Source: Heterohyrax brucei (taxonomy: Eukaryota > Chordata > Mammalia > Hyracoidea > Procaviidae). Taken from it: a DNA stretch of 64,000 bases. How positions within the stretch are numbered: the stretch's first letter is position 1; each line of letters starts with the position of its first letter. The stretch is taken from assembly GCA_028571685.1 (NCBI GenBank), contig CM053146.1, positions 109,095,431 through 109,159,430 of the forward strand. Reading direction: 5' to 3'. Both the position numbers and the translations under genes were made by a program. Shown in pieces: positions 1-10,190 of this stretch. The notes beneath the pieces are model-generated. The model was not told the origin of the DNA. It saw nothing but the letters and a program-made list of their open reading frames with translations, and ran no database searches.

Positions 1-519
1 GATACTGAGATCATTATTATAGCACAGCTGCTCCTAAGCTGAAACCCAGCCAGAGCTCTCCCAGGCGTTGGTGGTCTGCAGTGTTCAATAACGGAGCCTC
101 AAAGATATATAGAGAGCTGCAGTAATTACATGTAGTGCCAAGTGCTGAACTGACCATGACACAAAGTGCAGAATAAATCTTGTAAGCAATATAACCAGTG
201 CGTTCTTGGGTAGCATCTGGCTTGCTTAGAATGTTCAAAATCCTCCTGCATTGTGGAAACGTCCTGAAAGTTGAAACATTCACACTGATGTGAATAGGGA
301 GAGGTCTGTCCCAGATTGTCCAAGCAGCCAGCTATCTGTGGAGCACTGCCTGGTACACCTAGCAAAAGCTCAGTAAATATCCTTTTAGTACAGAGCCCTG
401 GTTCTGGTTCTTTATAGGCCATTTCCTTGGATTGTAAAAGTAGGACCAGTGAGTGTAAGCTTTATGGAGACAGACTTGGCGTCAGAGATGAGGAAAGCGT
501 AGACTATATATACCACAAT
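1..519. other. Repeat-poor stretch
   Basis: No recognisable gene or mobile element. Two overlapping open frames on the minus strand (up to 98 codons) lack any domain, repeat or splice context that I can recognise, and I regard them as chance frames. Confidence 0.5.
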
Positions 520-640
520 ACCTTGTTTAATTACATTCTTTACTTTTATCCTCAGAACAGTGCTGTGAGGTTCACATTCTTATCCTGTTTTACTGAAGAG
601 TAAGACTGAAGCCTAGGAAGGGTCAGTAGCTTGTAGGAAA
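520..640 (-). repeat. MIR fragment
   Basis: Diverged match to the MIR core in reverse complement: 'ATCCTGTTTTACTGAAGAG' resembles the conserved MIR stretch for 'cattttacagatgagg', followed by a 'gaagcctaggaagg' run. Old mammalian SINE, probably inert. Confidence 0.5.
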
Positions 641-645
641 AACTG

Positions 646-842
646 AAAACCAAGCCCGTTGCTGTGAAGTCAGTTTCAACTCATAGCAACCTTATAGGAT
701 AGGGTAGAACTGCCCCGTGGACTTTCCAGGGCTGTATAGTCTTCATGGGAGCAGACTGCCATATAGTTTGCCTTAAAATTGGCTGGCAGTCTCCAACTGT
801 CCACCTTTTGATTGGCAGCCAAACCACTGTACCACCAGGGCA
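646..842 (-). mobile_element. AfroSINE, long variant
   Basis: Minus-strand tRNA-derived SINE. Read left to right it has the reversed tail, 'GGATAGGGTAGAACTGCCC', the longer middle segment ('GGCTGTATAGTCTTCATGGG'), 'CCACCTTTTGATTGGCAGCC', and the 5' end 'ACCACCAGGG'. This is the roughly 200-bp subfamily with the extra middle block, not the 165-bp form. Confidence 0.9.
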
Positions 843-950
843 GGGGTCACACACACGCAGAGACCACATACCTACTGCTTCATAATGAAAAACAGAACAA
901 ATATTAGACAGCTGTTTGGATTTTTAGGGCCCTATCCTAATCCTAATACT

Positions 951-1122
951 GGAAATTCTGGTGGCAGAGGTGGCTAAGAGCTGATTGCTGCCAAAAAGTC
1001 AGCAATTCAGCTCTACTAGGCTCTCCTTGAAAACTCTGTGGGGCAATATTGCTGTGTCCTCTGGGGTCACTATGAGTTAGAATTGACTCAACAGCAGTGG
1101 GTTGGGTTTGTTTGTTTTTGGT
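951..1122 (+). mobile_element. AfroSINE with intact target-site duplication
   Basis: Plus-strand copy from 'CTGGTGGCAGAGGTGGCTAA' to a T/G-rich tail 'GGGTTTGTTTGTTTTTGG'. It is flanked by the 10-bp direct repeat TCCTAATACT at 941-950 and 1123-1132, which fixes the insertion boundaries. Confidence 0.93.
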
Positions 1123-1205
1123 TCCTAATACTTGGATTGATTCATTCTCCCTAGGAATCAAGATGCTCTTGTGGCCAAACACCAATTCATTGACCATACA
1201 AGCTA

Positions 1206-1381
1206 AAAAACCCCAAAAAACCCACAATCAGACCATTTCTGTTGAGTTGATTCCAGCTCATAGTGACCCTGCAGGACATAGGAGAACTGCTCCACAGTTT
1301 CCAAGAAGCACTTGGTAGATTTGAAGTGCCAGACTTTTGCTTAGCAGATGTAGCTCTAAACCAGTACGCCACCAGGGTTTC
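1206..1381 (-). mobile_element. AfroSINE
   Basis: Minus-strand copy beginning with its A/C-rich reversed tail, then 'GTTGAGTTGATTCCAGCTCA', 'GTTTCCAAGAAGCACTTGG', and ending 'GCCACCAGGG'. It lies tail-to-tail with the plus-strand copy 84 bp upstream. Confidence 0.9.
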
Positions 1382-1439
1382 CAGTTTGTTGACAGTGGCA
1401 TTCAGTTTGTAGAGAGGCAGAATAGGATGAATACAGTTA

Positions 1440-1625
1440 CCATGATGATAGTTACCAGTTTTTGATCATCTCATTCAAACCTTACAATGATCCTGCAGGG
1501 TAGGATTATGTACCCTTCTTAAAAGGGGACACTGAAGCTCAGGCAAGTTACATAATGGGCAAATTCATAGAGTTGATAAGTGGTGATCAATCTGGTATGT
1601 GACTTCCAAGCCCAGGCATTTTTTT
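1440..1625 (-). repeat. MIR
   Basis: Reverse-complement MIR. The sequence runs through 'ACCCTTCTTAAAAGGGGACA', 'CTGAAGCTCAGGCAAGTTAC' and a degraded 'gtggcagagc' region, matching the conserved MIR core in order. Ancient and inactive. Confidence 0.6.
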
Positions 1626-1898
1626 TTAATATTTTGTAAATTACAGGACCTTGTCAAGTAATGCTTGGTGAGATTCAAAATATTTCTCTATCTGTTCAGC
1701 ATAGACACCAGGCAGTAAGAGAGATCACTAGCTATAAACAGTCTTGCACTACTGGTTGGGTTATATGTTTAGGGAAGTGCAAACGTGTGAAATGCTTGGT
1801 AATATACAAAGACCACAGATCTGAAGCTGAGAGTTCCAGAAAACTAGCCACTTCTTTCTGTGTTCAGCATTTATCTCACATTATACATAATGTGTAGT

Positions 1899-1956
1899 GC
1901 TATTGAAGAGTCGGATCCGACTCGACGGCACTTGGCTGGCTTTGGCTATTAAAGAG
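1899..1956 (+). mobile_element. SINE-tail-only mini-insert (34 bp) with target-site duplication
   Basis: Only the last ~30 bases of a SINE-like tail (1911-1944, core CGGATCCGACTCGACGGCAC then TTGGCT) are present. The flanks GCTATTGAAGAG (1899-1910) and GCTATTAAAGAG (1945-1956) match at 11 of 12 positions, the signature of target-primed insertion. All four CpGs of the core remain, unlike in the older full-length AfroSINEs nearby. Confidence 0.8.
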
Positions 1957-1991
1957 AGAGAAAAAAAGCCTTTGTGTATAATTATATTTCA

Positions 1992-2177
1992 AGGAGCCCT
2001 GGGACGCAGTGGTTAAGCACTCGGCTGTTAACCAAAAGGTCAACAGTTCAAAACCACCAGCAGCTCTGAGGAAGAAAGATAAGGACAGTTTGCTTAGAGA
2101 CCCAGTGAAACAACTCTCCTGTGTCCTGTGGTCAGCACGAATAGGAATCAACATGACAAACAGTGGGTGTGTGTAAT
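1992..2177 (+). mobile_element. AfroSINE with target-site duplication
   Basis: Plus-strand copy of the variant with 'CCCTGGGACGCAGTGGTTAA' head, 'AACCAAAAGGTCAACAGTTC' box-B region and 'GGAATCAACATGACAAACAG' tail. The 10-bp repeat TTATATTTCA at 1982-1991 and 2178-2187 bounds it. Confidence 0.92.
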
Positions 2178-2187
2178 TTATATTTCA

Positions 2188-2483
2188 CATATATTTCTAA
2201 TTATTTAAAAATAATTTCACAGTAGTAATATCTTAAAAACAAGGTCTTCTTACTTTATCTTCTCTCAGGCTAATCTGGACATGATTATCTCCTCTTGCCT
2301 CCTCATGACTTTGTGCCATTACATCCTTTCTTTAGGCTGTCAACCAACTGCGTTCTGGGAGGCATAAACGTGCATGAGTCAGTCTCATCCATAAAAACAA
2401 AAACCCAAACTAACCAGCACCCTTTTGACCCTTCCCTTCTGGTTATGTTCCATCTCCTTTCCTGTCTTAAAAGGGAGTTTCCT
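2188..2483. other. Unassigned spacer
   Basis: AT-rich first half and a C/T-rich second half. No gene or repeat that I can name. Confidence 0.4.
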
Positions 2484-3000
2484 GAACTAAATGGTGCCCA
2501 GCCACCACCAAAGACTGCACTTATGCGGAACTCAACAAAGAGTCCCTGATGCAGAGGAGAGAAATTGGTGTGCAGAACTCAAACTCTAGTAAAAGATCAG
2601 ACTTGATAGTCTGACAGACTGGAGGGTCTTCAGAAGATATGGTCCTGGATTCTCTGGTAGCCCAGAACTGAAAACATTCCTGCAGCCAACTGCTCAAACA
2701 AAGATTCAGCTGGTATATAAGACGTGAAGCGATACTAGTGAAGAATGTGCTTCTTGAGTAGGTACAGGAGACTAACTGGGTAGCTCCTGTTTGGAGCCTA
2801 GGGGAGACAACAGAAGGGGACAGGAGCTCGTTAAATGGATGTGGGAAATACGAGGTGGAGGGAAAGAACGTGTTGTCATAGTATGAAGAGAGCACCTAGG
2901 GTCACATGGCAAAGTATGTGTAAGTTTTTGTTTGAAAAACTGACTGCCACTACAAACTTTACTTGAAACACAATGAAAAAAAATTTAAAGAAAAAAAGAA
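2484..3000 (+). mobile_element. L1 3' UTR-type element, 5' truncated
   Basis: Shares order and sequence with copies at 36,226 and 46,888: 'GAACTAAATGGTGCCCAGCC', 'GTCCCTGATGCAGAGGAG', 'GATAGTCTGACAGACTGGAG', and a 3' end 'ACTTGAAACACAATGAAAAA'. The A-rich 3' end and variable 5' truncation indicate target-primed retrotransposition. I recognise the family as the long 3' UTR of an afrotherian L1, from memory only. Confidence 0.7.
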
Positions 3001-3559
3001 GGCATCATCTTGAAGGTACGGGCTTCACCTGTTACCTGTACCTTATTAGACTTTATCCCAACGCTCTCCAGTCCTGTCCACTTATAATGGCCACTTGTTT
3101 TCTACAAATGGCCAAATCTGTTGTCTAGGCTTCTCTTCCATTTCTTGACCTTTCTTCAGTGTTTGGTGTTGTTGATCACTCTCCGCTTTTTGAAACTGAC
3201 CTCACTTGGTTTTCAAGTCATCTCTCCAGATTTTTTCCTGTTGTCCAGCGGCTCTGTGTTAATCTCTGTAGTTCCTCTTTCCCTTTTGGGTCTTCTTGAC
3301 TTCAGCCTTCAGCCCTCTACTTGCTCTTCACATTTTCCCTACGTTGGCTTATCTCTTCTACTCTGTGACCAGCTATGTATAGCATTGATTTTCAAATCTG
3401 CATCCCTAACCTTGAACTCTTTCCTGGCATCTGTTCCCGGTACCTCAAACTCGGTGAATTCAAAACACCATTTCCCCGACTCCGAACCAACATGTTCCTT
3501 CTGTGTTCTGTATCTTAATTAATGAAACCCACTTTAGTGAGTCACTCAATTTAAAATCT
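3001..3559. other. Pyrimidine-rich stretch with a 133-codon open frame
   Basis: A plus-strand frame at 3,121-3,522 is rich in Leu, Ser, Phe and Cys, as expected from translating C/T-rich DNA. No signal peptide with a coherent mature domain, splice site pair or known motif is seen. It is probably the start of the old repeat that follows. Confidence 0.4.
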
Positions 3560-4030
3560 GGGAGTTGCTCTAGATTCCTCTGTCTTCCTTGACCTCTACA
3601 TTTCATTGGTTGCCCAGTCCCTTAGAAACTGTCTTCTCAACCTCTTGCATCCTCTCTCCTTAGTCTGTACCGTTCATTACCACCCTTACTGCCTTGGTTC
3701 AGGCCCTTTGTCTTGAGGATTATGGGCAGTCGTCTCCTAACTGGTTCCTGCCTTCTTTCTGACCTCTTGCCAGTCCATTCCTCCACACTGCCGTCAATAG
3801 GATCTTTCTGAAAGGCAGACTTGATCCTGATTCTGTGCTGCTTAAAATCCTTCAGCAGAGTTATTGCTCCTTCAGGATAAAAGCTAAACTCTCCAGTGTG
3901 ACCCTAAAACTCTGTTGTGATCTGGGCCGTCTCTGTAGGTGTGTATCAAAGGCTTCTCTAATGATGCTGCACCCTACCCTGTTTAGCCCTGCCCACATCA
4001 TCCCTACTAAAGTTGTTGTAAGAATGAAAT
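3560..4030 (+). repeat. Old LINE fragment, L2-like
   Basis: Contains the order 'CCTAACTGGTTCCTGCCTTC', 'CCACACTGCCGTCAATAGG', 'CTTAAAATCCTTCAGCAG', 'GGATAAAAGCTAAACTC', 'TGTGATCTGGGCC'. This block recurs in mammalian genomes as an ancient interspersed repeat. The family name is uncertain; the repeat status is more secure. Confidence 0.5.
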
Positions 4031-4156
4031 GATAGGAGAGATGGAAACAAAGAGAGATTATAGAACTACATTATCTAATGTTGTAGCCACTAGTTGCATG
4101 CAGTTACTGAACATTTAAAATATGATTAGTCCAAACTGAGAGGTGCTCTCAGTGTA

Positions 4157-4333
4157 AAGATGCTCTGGCAGCTCAGTGGTCAAGAGCATGGCTGCTGACC
4201 AAAAGGTTAGCAGTTCGAATCTACCAGCTACCACTTGGAAACCCTATGGGGCAGTTCTACTCTGTCTTAACAGCAGCGTCCCTCTGAGTTGAATTGGTTG
4301 ACATCAGTAAGTTACTTTTTTTTGTTTTTGTTT
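4157..4333 (+). mobile_element. AfroSINE
   Basis: Plus-strand copy: 'GCTCAGTGGTCAAGAGCATG', 'GGCTGCTGACCAAAAGGTTA', 'CAGTTCGAATCTACCAG' (near-intact B box), 'CCCTATGGGGCAGTTCTACT', then a T-rich tail with 'TTTTTTTGTTTTTG'. The 'GTCGCTATGAG' segment is rearranged into 'CAGCAGCGTCCCTCTGAG'. Confidence 0.88.
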
Positions 4334-4524
4334 TCGGTAAGGGTAAAATGCATTATGGAGTTTGTATAGTTTGTATGAGAAAAGCATGTAAATACCTAAT
4401 TAACAGTGTTTTAACATTGACTGTTTATTAAAACAACAATATTTCAGATAAAATGGGTTAAATAAAATATATTATTAAAATTATTTGCAGTTATTTCTTT
4501 TTACTTTTTCTTCCCCCTGAAGTG

Positions 4525-4683
4525 GCTGTTGATGTGTTGCCATCGAGGCAGTTCTGACTGATAGCAGCCATATGGGACAGAGTAGAACTGCTGCGTAGGA
4601 TTTACAGTGACTGGCTGGAGGATTCAAACATCCAACCTTTTGGTTAGCAGCCAAGCTTTTAACTACTATATTACTAGGGCACC
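4525..4683 (-). mobile_element. AfroSINE (left arm of inverted pair)
   Basis: Minus-strand copy with 'GGGACAGAGTAGAACTGCTG' and 'CCAACCTTTTGGTTAGCAGCC'-like order, ending 'ATTACTAGGGCACC'. It lies head-to-head with the next copy, 27 bp away. Confidence 0.88.
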
Positions 4684-4710
4684 AATGTGGTTACTAAAAT
4701 ATCTATAATT

Positions 4711-4856
4711 AGGTGGCGTAGTGGTTAAGTGCTGTGTCTGCTAGACAAAAAGGTTGGCAGTCTGAATCCTCCAGGCACTCCTTGGAAACTGTGGAGCAGT
4801 TCTGCACTGTCCTGTAGGGTAGCTGTGAGTTGGAATTGACTTGATAGCATTGGTTT
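4711..4856 (+). mobile_element. AfroSINE (right arm of inverted pair)
   Basis: Plus-strand copy starting 'TTAGGTGGCGTAGTGGTTAA' and ending 'TGACTTGATAGCATTGGTTT'. Only 27 bp separate its 5' end from the 5' end of the minus copy, so a transcript crossing both could form a long hairpin. Confidence 0.9.
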
Positions 4857-6511
4857 ATAAAGCATTGTAGTTTCTAGGTAGTACTGTTATAGACATCTCC
4901 TTCCCAGCAGACATATCCTATGTGAGCCAAGCCTCTGCAAGTTTATGAGTGATTAAGTGAGTCCTGCCGGTACAGAGAAGCAGCAATTGCTCTGTTTCTT
5001 AAATCCAGAAGTATACAGTACTTGGGGTAGGGTTCAAAATTGGAGAGACCAGTTCTGAAAGCAGCAGCTGCAGCGAGGAGCTGCACGTACAATATATATA
5101 CAATATAGAAAACATTATTAGAGCGCATCTGTCTGTCCAGGCCCCCTTAGTCGCCTTCAGGGATGGGCAAGAGGGATGCTTGTGATTTGGAAGAGAAGGG
5201 ATCATGAAACAGACAAGAGGATCAAGGGAAGGGAGAAGGCAAATTGTGTTTCTTGAAAGCCTCACACGTCTTAGGCTCTGAGAGCCATGTGTAGGGCTCT
5301 GAGATCCCCTTTTCCTGCCTGTGACCCTTCCTGCATCTTAGGGGCCTAAGTCTCAGAAGCTCTTAACTCCATCTAGCTCTAGGGGCCTCATCAAACTGAT
5401 GAGTCAAGGAGTCTCAATGCTGTGTACGTCATGCAATCACTGTGCATCAAACTGATGTGTCAAAAAGCTAGTTAAGTGCTCTAGAGAGTTAATTACATCT
5501 GGGACACTGAGGGCATCAATTTGTGAATCAGTTGACCTAAAAGTTTTTGGAGAGAAGAGTTTATGGGCTGGCAGACCCGGAAGATAGTGTGTTATGTCCT
5601 AAGAGATACGATGTTAGATTTTTTCACAGTGGAAAAGGCCAACCAGTGATAGGAAAACAGAGCTTGTCATTTGGAGCAACAGGGAGAAACTTGGAAGTGA
5701 TGGGAAGGAACCATGACCATTGAAGGAAAAGTTGAGCAGGACTAGATAGATTCCAGTGAAGTTTGCTCGGCATCTTTGCTTGTAGTGGTTTGTGTGCTGT
5801 GTTCTGTTGAAGTCCTTTGAGTCTGAGAAGCCTCCTCTTTGTTTTAACCAGGGCAGCTGTTTTTGTTAGCTTCTCCCAATAGGCATTTGGATGCTGTTTT
5901 GTTAACATCCAGGTTTTTAGTTGGTGTCCCACATTCCCCAGTCTCTTGGGACTCCCAAGTCTCTTTGAGTTCTTGTGTAGGAAACCTAAATCCCCTTGGC
6001 TGTGGGTCCCATCATGTCTCTCCAAACCCTCCTGGGATGACAGGCTTGCCCCTGAGTTGTAGACTTGTAGAGGTGAGTCCTTGCTTCTCCCTTCCAAACC
6101 TCTTTAGTACAACACTTGTCAGCAATGGGCAGGAAATTCGGTTCAATAGATATTTGTGGAATTAAATAGCTGGTGTGGACACTGTCTATTCCTTGGTTCC
6201 ATACTCCCTGATGCCACATGCTGCTTGCCAGTTGGCTGTCATTCTTGTCTTTGGGTTCCATCAGGACCAGATGTGAAACTTCAGAAGTGGAAGGGAAGGA
6301 GACGGTTAGTTTTCTTAAATTAAGATACATTAGTTTCTTTGTCTCAGTGGGAAGGCTGGATTTGTGTATGCAAGAGAAAGGTAGCTCTCTTTATTGTGTG
6401 ATTTCAGGATCTGTATGACTTGAAAAGAACATTTTTCTCTCCTTCTTGCTGTCTAAAATGTATAAGTCTACATTATGAAAATTCCCTTTCCCTAGAACCA
6501 GTATGAGGGTA
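4857..6511. other. Repeat-poor stretch with minus-strand open frames
   Basis: No repeat is recognised. Minus-strand frames of 157 codons (5,624-6,097) and 114 codons (5,986-6,330) overlap in different frames. Neither shows a known motif or splice context. A direct repeat, 'CATCAAACTGATG(A/T)GTCAA', occurs near 5,388 and 5,447. Confidence 0.45.
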
Positions 6512-6708
6512 AGCTTTGAAGTTGGAAAGGCCTAGCTTTAACACACGTGGTGACTGACTATATGCACTTGAGCAAGTTATCTAAGGTTCCTGAATCTCAG
6601 CTTTTTTCCTGTGAAGTGAAATTAATAATATGTACCATTTTGTTGTGATTTTCTTATGATTTATAAAGTGCCCAGCATTAATGCAAATGCTCCATAATTG
6701 GTGACAAC
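6512..6708 (+). repeat. MIR
   Basis: Plus-strand MIR: 'TTTGAAGTTGGAAAGGCCTAG', a degraded 'tgagcaagttatctaaggttc' core, 'GAATCTCAGCTTTTTTCC', 'GTGAAATTAATAATATGTACC', and a 3' region ending 'AAAGTGCCCAGCATTAATGC'. The blocks are in canonical MIR order. Confidence 0.7.
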
Positions 6709-7708
6709 TTAGACTTACTAGGTGTGTGTTCTTAGGCTGAGTAATTTTGTAAACACTTCCCTGAAACTGCTAAGGAAGAGGATAAGAAATTAGGCCAAGA
6801 GGTTCCATCCAGGGATGAAAAAGGACTAGAAAGAAAGAAGTTGTTGTCACATTTTTGCTTAGGCCCCGTCCTGCGGTTTGCATTTGTGAAAACACGCATC
6901 TGGGATTATGGGTGCAGCATGAAGCATGAACAAAGACAGGTTTACATCCTCTGCCAGGATAATATGAGAATAAACAAAGCAGGTTTTTGAATAGTCAGGT
7001 GCACTGCCATCAAAATAAACTTTTATTTCTATTCTTTGCTAATACAATACAGACACAGAAAGCTACTGAAATACTCTGAAAAGGAAGATTCATATACAAA
7101 TTAGATACCAGGAACAGACTTCACATTTATTTTGTTGAAGCATTCTTGCCTCAAGAATGGGTGTTTGGGAAGCTCTTTTGTTGTGGGCTTTATTGCTGAC
7201 AAGAAGGGGGAGAAGCTGTAGTATACCAGAGAAAGAGTGATTTTGACTGCTGAGGCAGTGTTGCTCTCAGTGTGGGCTGACTTTCATATATTATAGTGAT
7301 TGCTAATACATAACCAAGAAAACCCATTTGTTGAAGTGCCATAAACAGCAGTGAGATAGCCTGATCTGACGTATTGCCACTTCTGATTGACGAGTGTTTA
7401 TTATAGGAATATGGGCAGTCCTATAATTTTTAAAGGGGAAAAGTAGAAGATGCTGTGCCAGCTACTGTGACTTTGCTGATGTCCTGATCTAGCAGGTCTT
7501 TGTCCTTTCTCATTTATTTCCTCTGTGAAATCTGGCTGGATTTACTCCATGCACCGAGCTGCCGCTTGCTGCCTCTGCTCTCAGTTCTGTTGGTTATTTC
7601 CATTGTAATACCATAGCCACATTTCTAGTCTAGTGTCCTATTAAAACTGTGGCCTCTCCTTAAGGAGAAAATGTAAATCTTCTGCCTCAAAAATTAAAAC
7701 TAAAGGCA
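6709..7708. other. Repeat-poor stretch
   Basis: No gene or mobile element recognised. Base composition is ordinary for the window. Confidence 0.45.
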
Positions 7709-7950
7709 TTTAAAAATTTTTTATTTTTATTGTGATTAAGGGAAAGCTTACAATCCAGGTTGTTTTGCCCTACAAAATCCTGAGCATTCACCTCTGTGCA
7801 CCTCTGTCTGCTTTATTCATCCTGTGACAGCACACTCCTCCTTTCCACGCTGTACTTTGGGTGTCCGTTCACATCGACACTTGTTCCGTTATCTCCATCC
7901 TCCCGTCTCTCCTCTAAGGAGGAACTGGTTGGACAGCTTTATTTACGTAT

Positions 7951-8563
7951 TATATTATATTACATTTTATACATATCTAAAATGTAATATAATATATATG
8001 GACTAAGGGACACAGAGTGATGCAGATGGTGTGTGTACTTCTAGGCTTTATATAGATAATGTATATATAATATATTATCTATAATAAGGAACTAAGGGAC
8101 ATAGAATGATGCAGGTGGTGTATGTACTTCTAGGCTTAATATATATAATATTTATAATTATAATTATATATTTTTATACATTATCTTATGTATTTATTAT
8201 ATGTTTATGTATTACAGTTATATATGTAATTATCTATAATATTTAATATATGTATTATCTATGTTAGGCTTAATATATAATATATTAGGCTTAATATATA
8301 TATTACATATACATAATATATCATATATCATATATAATTATGTAGTATAATATAGGATATATGTTATATATTAAGCCTAATATAGATAGCATATATATGA
8401 TATGTTATATATAAACCTTAATATATATTAAGCCTATATGATATCACATATATATGATATATATGATGCCAAGCCAAGTGCCATCGAGTTGGATCTATAT
8501 ATAATGTATATATTAAGCCTAGAAGTACATACACCACCTGCATCACTCTGTGTCCCTTAGTCC
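7951..8563. repeat. AT-rich inverted duplication
   Basis: A ~55-bp unit ('ACTAAGGGACACAGAGTGAT ... CTTCTAGGCTTTATA') lies at 7,999-8,053 and again at 8,088-8,145 in plus orientation, with a period of about 90 bp. Its reverse complement lies at 8,508-8,563. The sequence between is nearly all A and T, with repeated 'AGGCTTAATATAT' and its complement 'ATATATTAAGCCT'. A perfect 19-bp hairpin sits at 7,951-7,996. Confidence 0.85.
8463..8496 (-). mobile_element. SINE-tail-only mini-insert
   Basis: The reverse complement reads GATCCAACTCGATGGCACTT then GGCTTGGC, the same tail-only sequence as at 1,911, 52,351 and 59,898. It sits in AT-rich DNA next to the inverted repeat arm, so a target-site duplication cannot be called. 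Confidence 0.65.
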
Positions 8564-9235
8564 AGTCCAATCTTTGTGTAAAGTGTTGGCTTTGGTACTC
8601 ATTACAGCTCTTAGCTATCAAGTCTGGTCTTTTAAAAGAGTTCTAGATCTGCTCACGCCTTTTTCTCATGCTTCATCAGGGAGCAAAGTTGTATTCCCTG
8701 TAAGGGCAGGCTGTGGTGGTGGCTGGGCACCCTCTAATTCTGGTCTCATGCTGATGTAGTTTCCCAGTCATACGGACTCTCTGCCTCCTGGGCTCTTGTT
8801 TTTCATCTGCTCCAGGGAGGTGGAGACCAACTGATTCCCCTTAGATGGCAGCTTGCTGGCTTTGAAGACCCCAGGCACCACTCACCAATATGGGATGTAG
8901 AACAGTTTCTTAGATAACAAGTTGGTCATGTCAGTTGACGTTGATGTCCCCTGAAACCAGGGTTCTCAGATCCCTATCCCTGCTACTCTGTCGTTTAAAA
9001 TTTGGGTTGTATTTAGAAAACTTTTTAGCGTATGGTACAGTCCAGTTGTGCTGACCTCTCTTCTACTGCATGCTGTCACTCCCTGTACCTAACCAAATTT
9101 CTGTCGACTATGTAATCTATGAATACCCCTCTCACTCCCTTCCTACCCAGTAGCTATCAGAGATTATTTTCTTCTGTGCGTAAGCTTTGTCTTAAATCCT
9201 TATAATAGTGGTTTCATACAATGTTTGTGCTAAAA

Positions 9236-9789
9236 CATTTTAAGGTGTTCCTTGATGCTGGTTCACGGCACTGAATTTGTAAGCTCGTTTGTTGTTCTGG
9301 TTGTCCTTGAGCAGGAAGTGTGCTGGATGAGACATGTAATACCATGGCAACATTAATTTATAATTTCCACACTTTTGGAGAATCTTACCTCTCTGCAGCT
9401 TCCACTGTTGGTCTTCCCTCACCCTTTGGAACTCTTCAGAATAAATATGTACCTTCTATGTGGTAGCTCTTCAAATATTTGATCATAGTGATGGTGTCGT
9501 CTCTGGAAGTCTTTCAAGGTTGCATGGTCCCAATTCTTTCAGTAGGTACTTCTCATGTTGCTAACATTCCTTTGGGCACACGCCACTCTGCCCATGCGAT
9601 TTTAAAAATGAGGCATCTTAAACTCACCATGCTATTCCTGAGGTACTCTGAGCAGTGGAAAACACAGAGCTTCTATTTATTCCTTTGTTCAGGGCACCCT
9701 TCTTTTATTAATCTAGCCAAACTATGTGTTGACCTGGTTTTTAAATCAGAAACAGCACTTTGTTAGTTTATATCAAACTTAGAGTTGAA
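9236..9789. other. Repeat-poor stretch
   Basis: No assignable gene or repeat. A 95-codon plus frame at 9,479-9,766 has no recognisable motif. Confidence 0.4.
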
Positions 9790-9994
9790 TAGACCAGCTG
9801 CTGTCCAGTGTGTCCTGACTCCTGATGACCTCCTGTGTGTCAGCATAGAGCTACATTTCATGGGGTTTCCAGTGGCTCATTTTTCACAGGTCCATTGCCA
9901 GGCTTTTCTTCTGAGGCACCTCTCAGTGGACTCAAATCTCCAACCCTTCAGTTAGCAGCTGAGTATGTGAGCTATTCGCACTGACCTGAGGTTC
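9790..9994 (-). mobile_element. AfroSINE, 'CATGTGTGTCAG' subfamily
   Basis: Minus-strand copy of a second subfamily. Its middle reads 'GGGGTTTCCAGTGGCTCATT' and 'TCTTCTGAGGCACCTCTCAG', and it ends near 'GACCTGAGGTTCC'. The same subfamily recurs at 30,647. Confidence 0.85.
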
Positions 9995-10190
9995 CTTGAG
10001 TCAAACAAAACTTGTCTTTTTCTTAATAGTTGCTATCAAACCAAGTCTCCTTAGTTTTGTACTTGTACAGTTAATTGTATGACCCTACATAGAGGTCTTT
10101 ATATTTATCCTTATTGAATTTTCTTTCATTTTGCCAAATCATGTTTCTCCCTATCAAGACATTTTTGATTCCTAATTTTTTAATTTAATC

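Larger units (their letters stand above)
7709..9235 (-). mobile_element. L1 3' UTR-type element with internal AT-rich inverted duplication
   Basis: The left end is the reversed 3' terminus ('TTTTTATTGTGATTAAGGG'). The right part (about 8,500-9,235) carries 'GGCTTTGAAGACCCCAGGCA' and 'ACCACTCACCAATATGGGA', which I associate with the elephant L1 3' UTR in reverse complement. Between them, 7,930-8,560 is an AT-rich block in which a ~50-bp segment occurs twice in plus and once in minus orientation. Confidence 0.7.

Noticed and set aside
3121..3522. 133-codon plus frame with hydrophobic runs, resembling a small membrane protein
   Set aside because: The hydrophobic residues come from C/T-rich DNA leading into an L2-like repeat. 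No splice, promoter or homology support.
5624..6330. Overlapping minus-strand frames of 157 and 114 codons
   Set aside because: They overlap in different frames, contain no recognised motif, and have no start or splice context. Kept only as a note in the spacer entry.
7920..8510. AT-rich block as an origin of replication or matrix attachment region
   Set aside because: Its structure is explained by an inverted duplication within an L1 copy, and sequence alone cannot support a replication role.
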